The notes: generated from the sequence alone by a model not told the origin. A stretch of 64,000 nucleotides of DNA from Thiohalorhabdus sp. Cl-TMA (GCF_041821045.1 NZ_JBGUAW010000004.1:62001-126000); one strand, 5' to 3'; shown: positions 25,042 through 37,012, counted from the first letter of the stretch. A program made the numbers and translations.

Positions 25042-26289
25042 TCAGGCCTTGCCGTTACCGCCGTTCATGCCCGGCTCCGGCGCCGGTAGCACCGGGATTC
25101 GTCCCTCCAGCGCGGTCAGGCTCCGGCGGCAGCAAGCCAGGGCCTGGTCCGGTTTCTCCCGCTCCTGATAGAGATGCGCCAGACGCAGCAGGATCTCCGC
25201 CGGCAGGTCCTCCTGGGACGAGGCCTCCTCCAGATACTGATCCGCCTTGCCCCACAGGCGGGCGGCGATGGCGAGCTGGGCGAGCACGGTGAGCAGGTGC
25301 GGGTCCCGCGGATGGTCCGAGAGCCAGCGCTCCAGGCGCTGGAGCAGCTCCTGCGCCGCCCCGGGTGCCTGGGGCAGCGCCAGATAGAGGTCCACCAGCT
25401 CGCCCCGCCAGTGCCGCTTGAGGCCCTGCTCCAGAGCACGCTCCGCTTCCTGGCCGCGATCCTCGCTCAGCAGGTATCGGATCCACGGCCCCATCAGCCG
25501 CGAATCCGCCCGCTCCTCCCGGCTCGCCTCCTTCCAGAGGCGCTCCACTGTCACCCCGTTACCGGCGAGGCGGGCCTGCTCCAGACGTCTGGCCCGGGCC
25601 TCCTGCAGCTCCTCCGCGGCATCGCCCTCCGACAGGATCCCGGCTTTCCGGGCCCTGGGCACCAGCCGCATCAAAGCCTCCCAGTCCTCCACCTGGCGAT
25701 AGAGCACCAGCAACCGGCGCAGGAGCTGCCGGTTCTCGGGCTCCTGCTCCTCCAGACTGGATAGCAGCGCCAGGGCATGCTCGGCCCGGCCGGCATCCAT
25801 CTCGATCTCCGCGCGCAGCAGGGTGGCGGCCGGATCGTCGCTTAGAGCGTCATTCTGGGCCTTGGCCAGGAATTCCTCGGCGGCGGCATCCTCCCCCGCC
25901 TGATGCGCGGCGCGGGCCGCCCCCACGTAGAAGGCCGCCGGTGCCTCCGCCTGCCGGCCTCCCCGAGCCAGCAGCTTGCGCGCCCGCTCGGCCTGCCCCC
26001 GTTCCAGGGCCAGCGTACCCTCCTCCAGGAAGGTCAGGCTCCGCCGGCGACGCCGCTGCTTGCGGGCCTCCCGCAGCCGGGAGGGGGCATGCCAGGTGGC
26101 GCTCAGAAAGCCCCATATCTCCCAGCCGAAGGCCAGAAACAGGGCCAGCACCACGCCCACGAAGGCGGCGGTGGTCTCCAGGGTGTAATCGCCCACCTGG
26201 ATCAGCACGTATCCGGGCCCTTCCCCCACCAGGGTCACCACCGCGGCGGCGACTCCGAGCACGATAAGGATCTTGATAAGGGCCCGCAT
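25042..26289 (-). CDS. hemY: HemY, TPR-rich heme biosynthesis accessory protein
   Basis: A 415-residue membrane protein with two N-terminal helices (IKILIVLGVAAAVVTLV; AAFVGVVLALFLAFGWEIWGFL) and a basic linker, then TPR repeats through most of the length (FLEEGTLALERGQAERARKLL and following). It matches the gammaproteobacterial HemY found downstream of HemX, which is not the protoporphyrinogen oxidase also called HemY in Bacillus. Its start shares one base with the hemX stop (TAATG). Last gene of the hemC-D-B-X-Y cluster. Confidence 0.88.
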   Translation of the reverse strand: MRALIKILIVLGVAAAVVTLVGEGPGYVLIQVGDYTLETTAAFVGVVLALFLAFGWEIWGFLSATWHAPSRLREARKQRRRRRSLTFLEEGTLALERGQAERARKLLARGGRQAEAPAAFYVGAARAAHQAGEDAAAEEFLAKAQNDALSDDPAATLLRAEIEMDAGRAEHALALLSSLEEQEPENRQLLRRLLVLYRQVEDWEALMRLVPRARKAGILSEGDAAEELQEARARRLEQARLAGNGVTVERLWKEASREERADSRLMGPWIRYLLSEDRGQEAERALEQGLKRHWRGELVDLYLALPQAPGAAQELLQRLERWLSDHPRDPHLLTVLAQLAIAARLWGKADQYLEEASSQEDLPAEILLRLAHLYQEREKPDQALACCRRSLTALEGRIPVLPAPEPGMNGGNGKA

Positions 26290-27536
26290 TATTCGCTCCG
26301 CTCCTTGCGGACCTGGCGGAAGGTAGTGAGGGGCGCATCAACGGGCGGGAGATCCTGGGTGATATTCCGGTCGCCCAGGGACTTCAGCGAGGACAGAAAA
26401 GCCTGTACGGCACTGCTGTCCGTATCGAAGAAGCGCTGTACCCAATCCCGGGATTCCCGGAGGGACCGGTGGTATAGCTCATCGCGCTGTTGCAGGGCCG
26501 CGAGCCGGGCGGTCTGCAGATTCAGGACCAGATTGTGGCGTAGGAAAGTGGCCTTGTCCGGCGGCAACAGGGGCTCCATCTCCTTGCCGGAGCGCCGCAG
26601 CCGCACCAGGCTCTTGACGTCCTGCCAGAAGGCATTCAGGCCGGCCACGAACTGCCCCCACCAGCCCCGGGGCTCCGCCTGCTCCTCCCGGGCCGCCTGC
26701 TGCTCCTGATCGCCGAGGGGCGGCGGGCTGACTCCCTTGACGGGCAGATCCATGGCGCTTTCCGCCAGGCTGGACAGCTTGAAGGCGATGCCGGCCAGAT
26801 CCGGATTATTGGCCTGCTCCAGCTTGGTCATGGACGACTGGATGGACCGCCGCACCTCCATCCAACCGGGGGCGTTCAGGTCCCGAAGGGCCTGGTCGGC
26901 GCTTTTCAGCGCCGCGTAGGCGGCTTCCGGATCTTCCTCCAGCTGGGCGATGCGCTCGGCGCTGACCAGCAAAGTCTCGATGCGCTCCAGGCGCCAATAG
27001 GTGGGCCCGCCCTCCAGCTGCGCCTGGAGGTCCTGGGTGGCGCCGCGCAGGGTCTGCAGGCTCTGGGTCATCTGCTCGATGCGGTTGCGCAGCTCTTCCT
27101 GCCGCTGGGTGAGCTGGCTCTGCGCCTGGCTGTTCTGCTCCAGGGTGCTCCGCAGCTCGCGGACCATCTGGTCCAGGTCCTGGGAGAGCTCCTGCCGGAG
27201 CCGTTCCTGCTGCTGCTCGCGATTGGCCAGGGTGGTGGCGAAATCCTCCACGCGCCGGTCCAGCTGCAGATAGAAATAGGCGCCGGCACCGCCGGCTCCC
27301 AGGGCCACGAACAGCGCCAGGCCGCCCAGCAAAAGCCCGCCGCGTCCGCCGCCCTTGTCGTTGGACGGGGGCCGCTGTCCGCCATTGTCTCCGCCGGCTT
27401 CGCCTTGCTCCTCTCCCTGTTCCCCGGTGGACGCTGCGCCCTCGGATTCCGGGCGCTCGTTGTCCTGGAGGGACTCCCCCATCCGCTCGGGCCCGGACGT
27501 CGCATCCGACCCCGGTTGCTCGTTGCTGTCCGCCAT
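26289..27536 (-). CDS. hemX: HemX-like membrane protein (uroporphyrinogen-III C-methyltransferase-like)
   Basis: The ATG at 27536 follows AAGAGGTAT and gives 415 residues. An acidic, Gln/Ser-rich N-terminal tail (about 75 residues) is followed by one membrane helix (GGLLLGGLALFVALGAGGAGAYFYL), a coiled coil of about 120 residues and a helical periplasmic domain ending in the conserved LNLQTARLAALQQRDELYHRSL. This is the HemX family, often misannotated as a methyltransferase; no SAM site is visible. It is coupled to hemY by a one-base overlap and follows hemB. Confidence 0.88.
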   Translation of the reverse strand: MADSNEQPGSDATSGPERMGESLQDNERPESEGAASTGEQGEEQGEAGGDNGGQRPPSNDKGGGRGGLLLGGLALFVALGAGGAGAYFYLQLDRRVEDFATTLANREQQQERLRQELSQDLDQMVRELRSTLEQNSQAQSQLTQRQEELRNRIEQMTQSLQTLRGATQDLQAQLEGGPTYWRLERIETLLVSAERIAQLEEDPEAAYAALKSADQALRDLNAPGWMEVRRSIQSSMTKLEQANNPDLAGIAFKLSSLAESAMDLPVKGVSPPPLGDQEQQAAREEQAEPRGWWGQFVAGLNAFWQDVKSLVRLRRSGKEMEPLLPPDKATFLRHNLVLNLQTARLAALQQRDELYHRSLRESRDWVQRFFDTDSSAVQAFLSSLKSLGDRNITQDLPPVDAPLTTFRQVRKERSE

Positions 27537-27576
27537 GGATACCTCTTGGTTCGTCCCGTCGCTGGAGAGCCGGCCG

Positions 27577-28551
27577 TCAGGCCTCCTCCCGGAGCCACCC
27601 TGCCGCATCCAGGGCGTGATAGGTAAGGATCAGATCGGCGCCCGCCCGTTTGAACCCGGTGAGCGTCTCCAGCACCACCGCGCGCTCGTCGATCCAGCCC
27701 CGCTCGGCTGCCGCCTTGATCATGCTGTATTCCCCGGAAACATTATATACCGCCACCGGCAGCTCGGTGGACTGACGCAGGCGCAGGACCACGTCCATGA
27801 ACGCCAGTCCCGGCTTCACCATGACGACGTCCGCGCCTTCGGCCTCGTCCAGCTCCAGCTCCCGCAGGGCCTCCCGGCCATTGGCGGGATCCATCTGGTA
27901 GCCCCGCCGGTCGCCTTTGGACGGTGCGCTCTCGGCGGCATCCCGGAAGGGGCCGTAATAGGCGCTGGAATACTTGGCCGTGTAGGCCATCACCGGCAGC
28001 TCATGGTAGCCGTTCCCGTCCAGGGCGGCGCGGATGGCGTCCACCATGCCGTCCATCATGCCGGACGGTGCCACCATGTCGGCACCCGCCTCCGCATAAC
28101 TAACCACCGCCCGGCGCAGGTTGTCGAGGGTCAGGTCGTTGTCCACCACCCCGTCCTCGCGCAGGATGCCGCAGTGGCCGTGGTCCGTGTACTCGCAGAA
28201 GCAGGCGTCAACGATCACGTAGAGGTCCGGAACCGCCTCCTTGAGCCGCGCCACCGCCTGCTGGATGACCCCTTCCGCGTGCCAGGCCTGGGTGCCCTCG
28301 GCGTCCTTTTCCGCCGGAATGCCGAACAGGATCACCCCGCCGAGCCCGGCATCCCGGGCCCGGCGCCCTTCCTCCACGATCCGCTCCAGCGGGAGCTGGA
28401 GCACCCCCGGCATGGAGGGAACGGCTCGGGCGCCGGTCTCTCCTTCCTTGACGAAAAAGGGCTGGATGAGGTCCTCGGGGCGCAGGTGGTTCTCCCGCAC
28501 CATGGCCCGGATGGCCTGATTGCGCCGGAGGCGCCGGGGACGATAGCGCAT
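27577..28551 (-). CDS. hemB: delta-aminolevulinic acid dehydratase (porphobilinogen synthase)
   Basis: A 324-residue ALAD starting [17 protein letters not shown]. The zinc site is [14 protein letters not shown] (C117, C119, C127), and the two Schiff-base lysines are in [12 protein letters not shown] and VMVKPGLAF. It joins two aminolevulinate molecules into porphobilinogen. It lies in the cluster between hemD and hemX, a position where E. coli has nothing; hemB is elsewhere in E. coli. It is 15 bp from the hemD end and probably transcribed with it. Confidence 0.97.
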   Translation of the reverse strand: MRYRPRRLRRNQAIRAMVRENHLRPEDLIQPFFVKEGETGARAVPSMPGVLQLPLERIVEEGRRARDAGLGGVILFGIPAEKDAEGTQAWHAEGVIQQAVARLKEAVPDLYVIVDACFCEYTDHGHCGILREDGVVDNDLTLDNLRRAVVSYAEAGADMVAPSGMMDGMVDAIRAALDGNGYHELPVMAYTAKYSSAYYGPFRDAAESAPSKGDRRGYQMDPANGREALRELELDEAEGADVVMVKPGLAFMDVVLRLRQSTELPVAVYNVSGEYSMIKAAAERGWIDERAVVLETLTGFKRAGADLILTYHALDAAGWLREEA

Positions 28552-28566
28552 GACGGTCGGTTCTCC

Positions 28567-29361
28567 CTATTGCTCGGGACGGGGCTTGCAGACCCGCTCT
28601 TCGAGGGCGCGCAGCAGGCCCTCGTCGGAGGCTTCGGGGGCGACCACGGGCTCCGGGAGCCCCCGCTCCCGGATCGCACTGGCCGTTACCGGGCTGATGA
28701 CCACCAGCGGAAGGGCGGCCAAGCGCCTGCGGGCTGCCTCGTCGAGCATGGCCAAGAGATTGGTGAAGGTTTCGGGGCTGGTGAAAACGGCCGCATCCAG
28801 CCGGCCCTCTGCGAGGGCCGCCGCCACCGGGGCGGGATCCGTTTCCGGACATTTCCGGGTGTAGGCGGGCAGCCGTTCCACCCGGGCGCCGCGCTCTTCC
28901 AGCGTGGTCGGCAGCAGCTCGCGGCCCTCCTCGCCGCGCACTATCAGCACCCGCGCGCCGGAGATCCGCGCAGGGGCCATTTCCGCCATGGCGAGGAAGG
29001 ACTCGGAGCGGAAATCCTCCGGGGTCAGGATGGCGGCGTCCACGTGCCGTTGGAGCACACCGGCCGTCTTGCGCCCGATGGCGGCGTAGCCGGGGGTCGC
29101 CGGCCAGGGGAGGCCGGCCTCGCCGAGCAGCCGGGCGAAGCCCCACACGGCGTTGGCGCTGGCGAAGAACAGCCAGTGGAAGCCCTCGAGATCCGGCGAG
29201 ACCCGGTCCCACACCGACCGGTCGCCGGGGGGGCCGATCTCGATGGTGGGGAAGGCCAGCGGCTCGCCGCCCCGGTCCCGGATGGCCGCCAGCAGGTCAC
29301 CGGCCTGGTGGGCGGGCCGCGTCACCAGGATCCGGCATCCGGACCAGGCGGCGTCAGACAC
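28567..29361 (-). CDS. hemD: uroporphyrinogen-III synthase
   Basis: The GTG at 29361 overlaps the hemC stop by eight bases and gives 264 residues (E. coli 246). HemD is a poorly conserved family; ILVTRPAHQAGDLLAAIRDRGG at the N-terminus, WLFFASANAVWGFARLL, AAIGRKTAGVL and the final VVISPVTASAIRERGL match its two-domain pattern. It closes hydroxymethylbilane to uroporphyrinogen III with ring D inversion. Context between hemC and hemB makes the assignment firm. Confidence 0.93.
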   Translation of the reverse strand: MSDAAWSGCRILVTRPAHQAGDLLAAIRDRGGEPLAFPTIEIGPPGDRSVWDRVSPDLEGFHWLFFASANAVWGFARLLGEAGLPWPATPGYAAIGRKTAGVLQRHVDAAILTPEDFRSESFLAMAEMAPARISGARVLIVRGEEGRELLPTTLEERGARVERLPAYTRKCPETDPAPVAAALAEGRLDAAVFTSPETFTNLLAMLDEAARRRLAALPLVVISPVTASAIRERGLPEPVVAPEASDEGLLRALEERVCKPRPEQ

Positions 29362-30286
29362 GGCCCCGGGCCCGTTCCAGGATGGCATCGGCCCCTCGGC
29401 CGAGGAGCCGGTCGGCGAGATCCCGGCCCAGCCGTTCGGCCTCCCCCGCCGGCCCCTCCACCGCGTCCTCAACGAGCCGCGAGCCGTCGGGCTCGCCCAC
29501 CAGGCCGCGTACCCGGAGGCGCTCCCCGTCCAGCTCGGCATAGCCGCCCATGGGCACCTCGCAGCCGCCCTGCATGCGCCGGTTCAGGGCCCACTCGGCG
29601 CGGGTACGCACGGCGGTCTCGGCGTCCTCGATGGCGCGAATGCGGTCCAGGGTCTCCTGGTCTCCCTCCCGACATTCGATACCGATGGTGCCCTGCCCCA
29701 TGGCGGGCAGGCTGTCGGCGGGATCCAGCAGGGTGGTGATGCGGTCCGACCAGCCCAGCCGGCGCAGGCCGGCGGCGGCGAGAACGATGGCGTCGTACTG
29801 CCCCTCCTCCAGCTTGCGCAGGCGGGTGTCCACGTTGCCGCGGATCTCGGCCACCTCCAGCTCGGGGAAACGGCTCATGAGCTGGCACTTGCGTCGCAGG
29901 CTGGAGCTGCCCACGCGGGTCCCGGCGGGCATCTCGCCCGGATGGGAATAATGCAGGGAGATAAAGGCATCCCGGGGGTCCTCGCGCTTGCAGACCACCG
30001 GCAGGTGCAGCCCCTCGGGCAGCTCCACGGGGACGTCCTTCATGGAATGCACGGCGATATCGATGGAGCCGTCCAGGAGGGCCTCCTCGATCTCCTTCAC
30101 GAAGGCGCCCTTGCCGCCCATGTCCAGCAGGGAGCGGTCCTGGACGCGGTCGCCGGTGGTGGTGATGGTCACCAGCTCGACCTCGAGGCCGGCATGGGCG
30201 GTCTCGAGGAGGCCCTTGACGTGATTGGCCTGCCAGAGGGCCAGCTTGCTGCCGCGTGTACCGATTCGAATCCGCTCCCCGCTCAC
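29354..30286 (-). CDS. hemC: hydroxymethylbilane synthase (porphobilinogen deaminase)
   Basis: A 310-residue protein with IRIGTRGSKLALWQANHVK, DMGGKGAFVKEIEEALL, IAVHSMKDVP, and the dipyrromethane cofactor Cys in MQGGCEVPMGGY at C242, the same number as in E. coli HemC. It polymerises four porphobilinogens. First gene of the heme cluster; a 209-bp gap separates it from the divergent thioredoxin-like gene and should contain its promoter. Confidence 0.98.
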   Translation of the reverse strand: MSGERIRIGTRGSKLALWQANHVKGLLETAHAGLEVELVTITTTGDRVQDRSLLDMGGKGAFVKEIEEALLDGSIDIAVHSMKDVPVELPEGLHLPVVCKREDPRDAFISLHYSHPGEMPAGTRVGSSSLRRKCQLMSRFPELEVAEIRGNVDTRLRKLEEGQYDAIVLAAAGLRRLGWSDRITTLLDPADSLPAMGQGTIGIECREGDQETLDRIRAIEDAETAVRTRAEWALNRRMQGGCEVPMGGYAELDGERLRVRGLVGEPDGSRLVEDAVEGPAGEAERLGRDLADRLLGRGADAILERARGRV

Positions 30287-30495
30287 TTGACCTCCTCGGG
30301 CTACCTCTACCGGCGCGGCCGGCCGCCGGAATGCGGGTTTTCAGGGCAATCCGTTATCTTGGGCAAAATGGGGGGCGAAATCAAACCGCCGCCCCGGAAA
30401 CCCTCGCGCCCTCCGGCGGTCTGAACAAGGCAACGTTGCACCCCCCGCACCTCTGACTTAGGGTTACAAGCTCTGGCCCGGAAAAGGAAGCCGGT

Positions 30496-30963
30496 ATGTC
30501 TCGTCTGATTCCCTTGTTGTTCCTTCTCCTTTTCAGCACCACCGCCGCCGCGGGAGACATCCCCCCCGCCTCCGACCTGGCCGCCACCGCGGACGAGGCC
30601 CATACCGACGGCAAAACCGTGGTGATCTTCTTCTACCAGGAGGAATGCCAATACTGCGAGACGGTGCGCGAGCAGTTCCTCCGGCCCATCCTGAACAACG
30701 ACGACTATATCCGCCGAATCACCCTGCGCCAGGTGAATACCCGTAGCGAAGCGTCGCTCCGGGACTTCCGGGGGGAGGCGACCACCCACAGCCGGTTCGC
30801 AGCCCGCCGGGACAAGAAGCTCACGCCCACCATCGCCATTTACGGGCCGGACGGCAGCCGTCTCGTGGAGCCGCTGGTAGGTCTGAAAGGCGGCACGGCC
30901 TACTATGGACACAACCTCGACGAGGCCATCGAGCAGGCAGAGCAAAAGCTAGCCCAAAAGTGA
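30496..30963 (+). CDS. exported thioredoxin-fold protein (CQYC)
   Basis: A 155-residue protein with signal peptide (LIPLLFLLLFSTTAAAG) and a thioredoxin-like domain: VVIFFYQEECQYCETVREQFL contains the active-site CxxC (CQYC), and KLTPTIAIYGPDG carries the cis-Pro. It resembles SoxW-like and other periplasmic thioredoxins that work in redox of c-type cytochromes or sulfur oxidation, but no Sox gene is near. Periplasmic disulfide reductant is the likely role. It is monocistronic. Confidence 0.85.
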   Translation: MSRLIPLLFLLLFSTTAAAGDIPPASDLAATADEAHTDGKTVVIFFYQEECQYCETVREQFLRPILNNDDYIRRITLRQVNTRSEASLRDFRGEATTHSRFAARRDKKLTPTIAIYGPDGSRLVEPLVGLKGGTAYYGHNLDEAIEQAEQKLAQK

Positions 30964-31081
30964 TATCTCCATTGATTGACGGTCCCCTTGCAGGCTCGTA
31001 CGCTTACTCGTGTCGTGTTCCCGGGCAGCTTGATGCAAGGGGCCCAGCCCTCTTCCAATCCTTCTGTCAGCGACGGGTTCC

Positions 31082-31906
31082 ATGAGCCAAACGGCCCTCC
31101 GCCTGCTTACCTATAATATCCAGGTTGCGATCGGCTCCCGCCGATACCGGCACTACGTCAGCCACGGCTGGAAATACGTCATGCCCCATGGGCAGAGCCT
31201 GCACAACCTGGACCGCATCGCCGAAGTGCTCGCCCCCTTCGACATCGTCGGTCTCCAGGAGGCGGACGGCGGCAGCTTCCGCACCGCCTTCGTGGACCAG
31301 GCGCGCTACCTGGCGGCCAGCGCCGGATTCAATAGCTGCCAGAGCATGATCACCCGGGATTTCGGCCGCTTCGCCCAGCACACCAATTCCCTGCTCAGCC
31401 GGATTCCCGTACAGGCTGTCCACGAGCACCGGCTCCCGGGGGCCATGGACGGGCGTGGGGTGCTGGAGACGCGATTCAATCTGGACGGTCGTCCGCTCTC
31501 CGTGTTCATCACCCACCTCGCCCTGCGCCAGCGCACCCGCATGCGGCAGGTTGCCTACCTCGCCAAGCTAGTGAACGCCGTGGGCCCCTCGGTGGTCATG
31601 GGCGACTTCAACGCCAAGCCCCGCTCCAAGGAGCTGAAGCTGCTCTGCGAGCGCGCCGGTCTGCGGCTTTCCACACGACCCGTCCACGGCACCTTGCCCA
31701 GCTGGCGCCCCCGCGTCGCCGTGGACCACATCCTCGCCTCGCCCGAGATCGTCCTGGAAGAGTACGGCCCTCTGCCCGAGCTGCTCTCCGATCACCTCCC
31801 CGTACAGGCGGTAGCCCGCTGGAAGGTGACCGCCGACAGCGAAAGCCCCGCCGAAGTCCCGGAGCTCGAAGCCTCCCATCCGGTAGCCTCCCCCGAATCC
31901 GCCTAG
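31082..31906 (+). CDS. endonuclease/exonuclease/phosphatase (EEP) family hydrolase
   Basis: A 274-residue EEP-fold protein. Motifs in order are LLTYNIQVAI, IVGLQEADGG (metal-binding Glu), SVFITHLAL, SVVMGDFNAKP (catalytic Asp-Asn) and VDHILASPEIV with LLSDHLPVQA (catalytic His). The fold includes nucleases, inositol phosphatases and sphingomyelinases; the substrate cannot be read from sequence. It lacks a signal peptide. The C-terminal 30 residues are a low-complexity acidic tail. It is alone between the thioredoxin-like gene and htpG. Confidence 0.85.
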   Translation: MSQTALRLLTYNIQVAIGSRRYRHYVSHGWKYVMPHGQSLHNLDRIAEVLAPFDIVGLQEADGGSFRTAFVDQARYLAASAGFNSCQSMITRDFGRFAQHTNSLLSRIPVQAVHEHRLPGAMDGRGVLETRFNLDGRPLSVFITHLALRQRTRMRQVAYLAKLVNAVGPSVVMGDFNAKPRSKELKLLCERAGLRLSTRPVHGTLPSWRPRVAVDHILASPEIVLEEYGPLPELLSDHLPVQAVARWKVTADSESPAEVPELEASHPVASPESA

Positions 31907-32056
31907 CTTCCGGGCCCGTTCTTCGCGTGCCCGCGCAGCCTCTTGCGCTGAATCCTCGGTGCAGGAGCGGCGTCCGGCACGGCCCGGGCAGCCGGCACGC
32001 GGATTTCCGTACCGAAGCACCACGAGCATGCACTCTTCGCCGGTCTCTTTTAAAAT

Positions 32057-32082
32057 GGGGGGCTTACCCCCAGATAGGGGGG
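32057..32082 (+). other. G6/C5/G6 alternating tract in the htpG leader
   Basis: GGGGGG, then CTTA, then CCCCC, AGATA and GGGGGG. The C-tract can pair with either G-tract, giving two mutually exclusive hairpins 40-65 bp before the htpG start. Whether it is transcribed and acts as an RNA switch is unknown. Confidence 0.4.
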
Positions 32083-32123
32083 ACACGTTTCCGTTCAATC
32101 TTTGGGATAAACGAGGGAGCACC

Positions 32124-34028
32124 GTGACGGCGGAAAATCCGCAACAGGAAACCCGCAGCTTCGAAACCGAAGTGCAGCAGCTGCTGCACCTCATGGTTCA
32201 CGCCCTGTATTCCCACCGGGAGATCTTCCTGCGGGAGCTGATCTCCAATGCCTCGGACGCCATCGACAAGCTCCGCTTCGAGGGGCTGAAGAACGAGGAG
32301 CTGTTCGAGGGACAGAAGGAAGGACGGATCCGTCTGATCCCCGATTCCGAGGCCGGCACCCTGACCATCATCGATAACGGCATCGGCATGGACCGGGACG
32401 AGGTGGTGGAGAATCTCGGCACCATCGCGCATTCCGGCTCGCGGGCCTTCGTGGATCAGCTTACCGGCGACGAGGACCAGGACGTGGAGCTCATTGGCCA
32501 GTTCGGCGTGGGCTTCTACGCGGCCTTCATGGTGGCCGACCGCGTGGAGGTGACCACCCGCCGCGCCGGCGTGGATCCGTCGCTGGGCGTGCGCTGGGAA
32601 TCCGAGGGCACCGGCCGATACACGGTCGAAACCCTTGAGCGCCCGGAGCTGGGCACCGCCATCACCCTCCATCTCAAAGAGGACGCCAGGGAGTTCCTGG
32701 AGGAGGGGGAGCTGCGCCGGGTGGTGAAGACCTACTCCGACCATATCCCCTACCCGGTGGTGCTGGAGGCCGGCGAGAAGCCGGAGACCCTCAACGAGGC
32801 CTCGGCGCTGTGGGCGCGGCCCAGATCCGAGATCTCCGAGGAGGAGTACCGCAGCTTCTATGCCCACGTTGCCCACGGCGATACCGACCCCCTGACCTGG
32901 CTGCATTTCCACGCCGAGGGCACCACCGAGTACACCGCCCTGCTCTATTTCCCCTCCCAGCCGCCGCTGGACCTGTGGCAGCCGGAGGCCCGCCACGGCG
33001 TGCGGCTCTACGTCCGGCGGGTGTTCATCACCGATCAGGCCCGCGAGCTGCTGCCCACCTACCTGCGCTTCCTGCGTGGGGTGGTGGACGCCCCGGACCT
33101 GCCTCTGAACGTCTCCCGGGAGATGCTGCAGTCGGACCAGCAGGTGGCGCGCATCCGCAAGGGCGTGGTCCGGCGGGTGCTGAAGCGCCTGGCGGACATG
33201 GCGGACAACGAGCCGGACCGCTACCGCAAGTTCTGGGACAACTTCGGCGCCGTGCTCAAGGAGGGCATTCCCGAGGACCCGTCCAACCAGGAGGAGCTGG
33301 CGGGCCTGCTACGCTTCCGCACCTCCAGACGGCCCGACGAGTGGGTGAGCCTGGCCGACTACAAGGCCGCCATGCGCGACGAGCAGAAGGCCATCTACTA
33401 CCTCACCGGCGACGATCTGGAGACCCTGAAGAACAGCCCGCAGCTGGAGGTCTTCAAGAAAAAGGGCGTGGAGGTGCTGCTGCTCACCGACCCGGTGGAC
33501 GAGTGGGTGGTCATGCACCTCAACGAGTTCGACGGCACCCCGCTTACCAGCGTGGCCCACGGCGATCTGGATCTGGGCGAGCTGGAAAGCGAGGAGGAGA
33601 AGCAGGAAGAGGAGGCCACCGAGGCGGACTACGGCAGCCTGGTAGGCACCCTCAAGGACCGCCTCGGCGAGGCCGTTTCGGATGTCCGCCTGTCCCACCG
33701 GCTCACCGACAGCCCCAGCTGCATCGTGGCCGGGGAGAACGCCCTGGGTGAGCACATGGAGCGCCTGCTCAAGGCGGCCAACCAGCCGGTGCCGGAGAGT
33801 CAGCCCATCCTGGAGCTCAACCCGGAGCACGCCCTGGTGCAGAAGATGAAGGAGATCCACGGCACGGACCCCGCCGACAAGCGGCTGGGCGAGTGGGGGT
33901 GGCTCCTGCTGGACCAGGCGCGGCTGGCCCAGGGCGCCCCGCTGCCGGATCCCGCCGGTACGGCCCAGCGGCTTTCCGGAATCATGAACGATCTGGCCGG
34001 ATCCGGGCCGAGCCGGATCATCACCTGA
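32124..34028 (+). CDS. htpG: molecular chaperone HtpG (Hsp90)
   Basis: A GTG start with GAGGGAG 6-12 bp upstream gives 634 residues (E. coli 624). N-terminal ATPase motifs are HREIFLRELISNASDAIDKLR, DNGIGMDRDEV, TIAHSGSRAF and GQFGVGFYAAFMVAD. The middle domain contains VNVSRE-like sequence (LPLNVSREMLQSDQQVARI). The C-terminal dimer domain has PSCIVAGENALGEHMERLL. Hsp90 family chaperone. Heat-shock control is expected from the family, but I see no convincing sigma-32 promoter. Confidence 0.97.
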   Translation: MTAENPQQETRSFETEVQQLLHLMVHALYSHREIFLRELISNASDAIDKLRFEGLKNEELFEGQKEGRIRLIPDSEAGTLTIIDNGIGMDRDEVVENLGTIAHSGSRAFVDQLTGDEDQDVELIGQFGVGFYAAFMVADRVEVTTRRAGVDPSLGVRWESEGTGRYTVETLERPELGTAITLHLKEDAREFLEEGELRRVVKTYSDHIPYPVVLEAGEKPETLNEASALWARPRSEISEEEYRSFYAHVAHGDTDPLTWLHFHAEGTTEYTALLYFPSQPPLDLWQPEARHGVRLYVRRVFITDQARELLPTYLRFLRGVVDAPDLPLNVSREMLQSDQQVARIRKGVVRRVLKRLADMADNEPDRYRKFWDNFGAVLKEGIPEDPSNQEELAGLLRFRTSRRPDEWVSLADYKAAMRDEQKAIYYLTGDDLETLKNSPQLEVFKKKGVEVLLLTDPVDEWVVMHLNEFDGTPLTSVAHGDLDLGELESEEEKQEEEATEADYGSLVGTLKDRLGEAVSDVRLSHRLTDSPSCIVAGENALGEHMERLLKAANQPVPESQPILELNPEHALVQKMKEIHGTDPADKRLGEWGWLLLDQARLAQGAPLPDPAGTAQRLSGIMNDLAGSGPSRIIT

Positions 34029-34047
34029 CCGCCGAGATGGCGGCACC

Positions 34048-34090
34048 AAACCGCCAAGTACGCCAAGGATCGCCAAGAACGGCAAAAGCG
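34048..34090. repeat. CGCCAAG tandem repeat, copy B
   Basis: Three CGCCAAG heptamers at 34052, 34061 and 34071, with 9- to 10-bp period, followed by CGGCAAA. Same family as 22891-23000 and 52326-52490. Confidence 0.65.
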
Positions 34091-34103
34091 GATAACAAGG
34101 CGA

Positions 34104-34217
34104 TGTAGGAGCGGCCTCCTGGCCGCGATGCGCAGCCTTCCGCCGCACAGGCGGAAGGCTGCGCTCTGTCGTCGTCCGGGGCTCATTGGGTCGCGGCCGG
34201 GACAGCCGCTCCTACAC
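34104..34217. repeat. REP-like inverted pair (GTAGGAGCGG type)
   Basis: TGTAGGAGCGGC...GCCGCGA on the left is inverted as TCGCGGCC...GCCGCTCCTACA on the right. A perfect 15-bp hairpin (arms at 34130-34144 and 34150-34164, loop GCACA) sits between them. The outer motif matches REP sequences common in gammaproteobacterial genomes. It occupies the htpG-acnA gap and could terminate or stabilise transcripts. Confidence 0.75.
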
Positions 34218-34281
34218 ACTGCCAACCAACCATCTCGACGAATAGATTCCAACCGTTAACGGACTTCTCAGGAGCACGCCC

Positions 34282-36951
<2,670 letters not shown>

Positions 36952-36978
36952 CGGAAGGCCCGGCAGCCGGCCCAGCGC

Positions 36979-37012
36979 AGAAGGGCCCCGGCTTCCGGCC
37001 GGGGCCCTTTGT
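36979..37012. terminator. terminator after acnA
   Basis: AAGGGCCCCGGC, loop TTCC, GGCCGGGGCCCTT, then TGTATTT, 30 bp past the acnA stop and before the converging EAL gene. Confidence 0.85.

Noticed and set aside
26289-27536. hemX as a real uroporphyrinogen-III methyltransferase
   Set aside because: No SAM-binding motif; the coiled-coil membrane layout is that of HemX.
27355-29739. 794-codon open frame antisense to hemB and hemD
   Set aside because: Antisense shadow; no recognisable motif.
32030-32123. Sigma-32 promoter before htpG
   Set aside because: CCCCCAGATA resembles a -10 but no matching CTTGAA-like -35 is at the proper distance.
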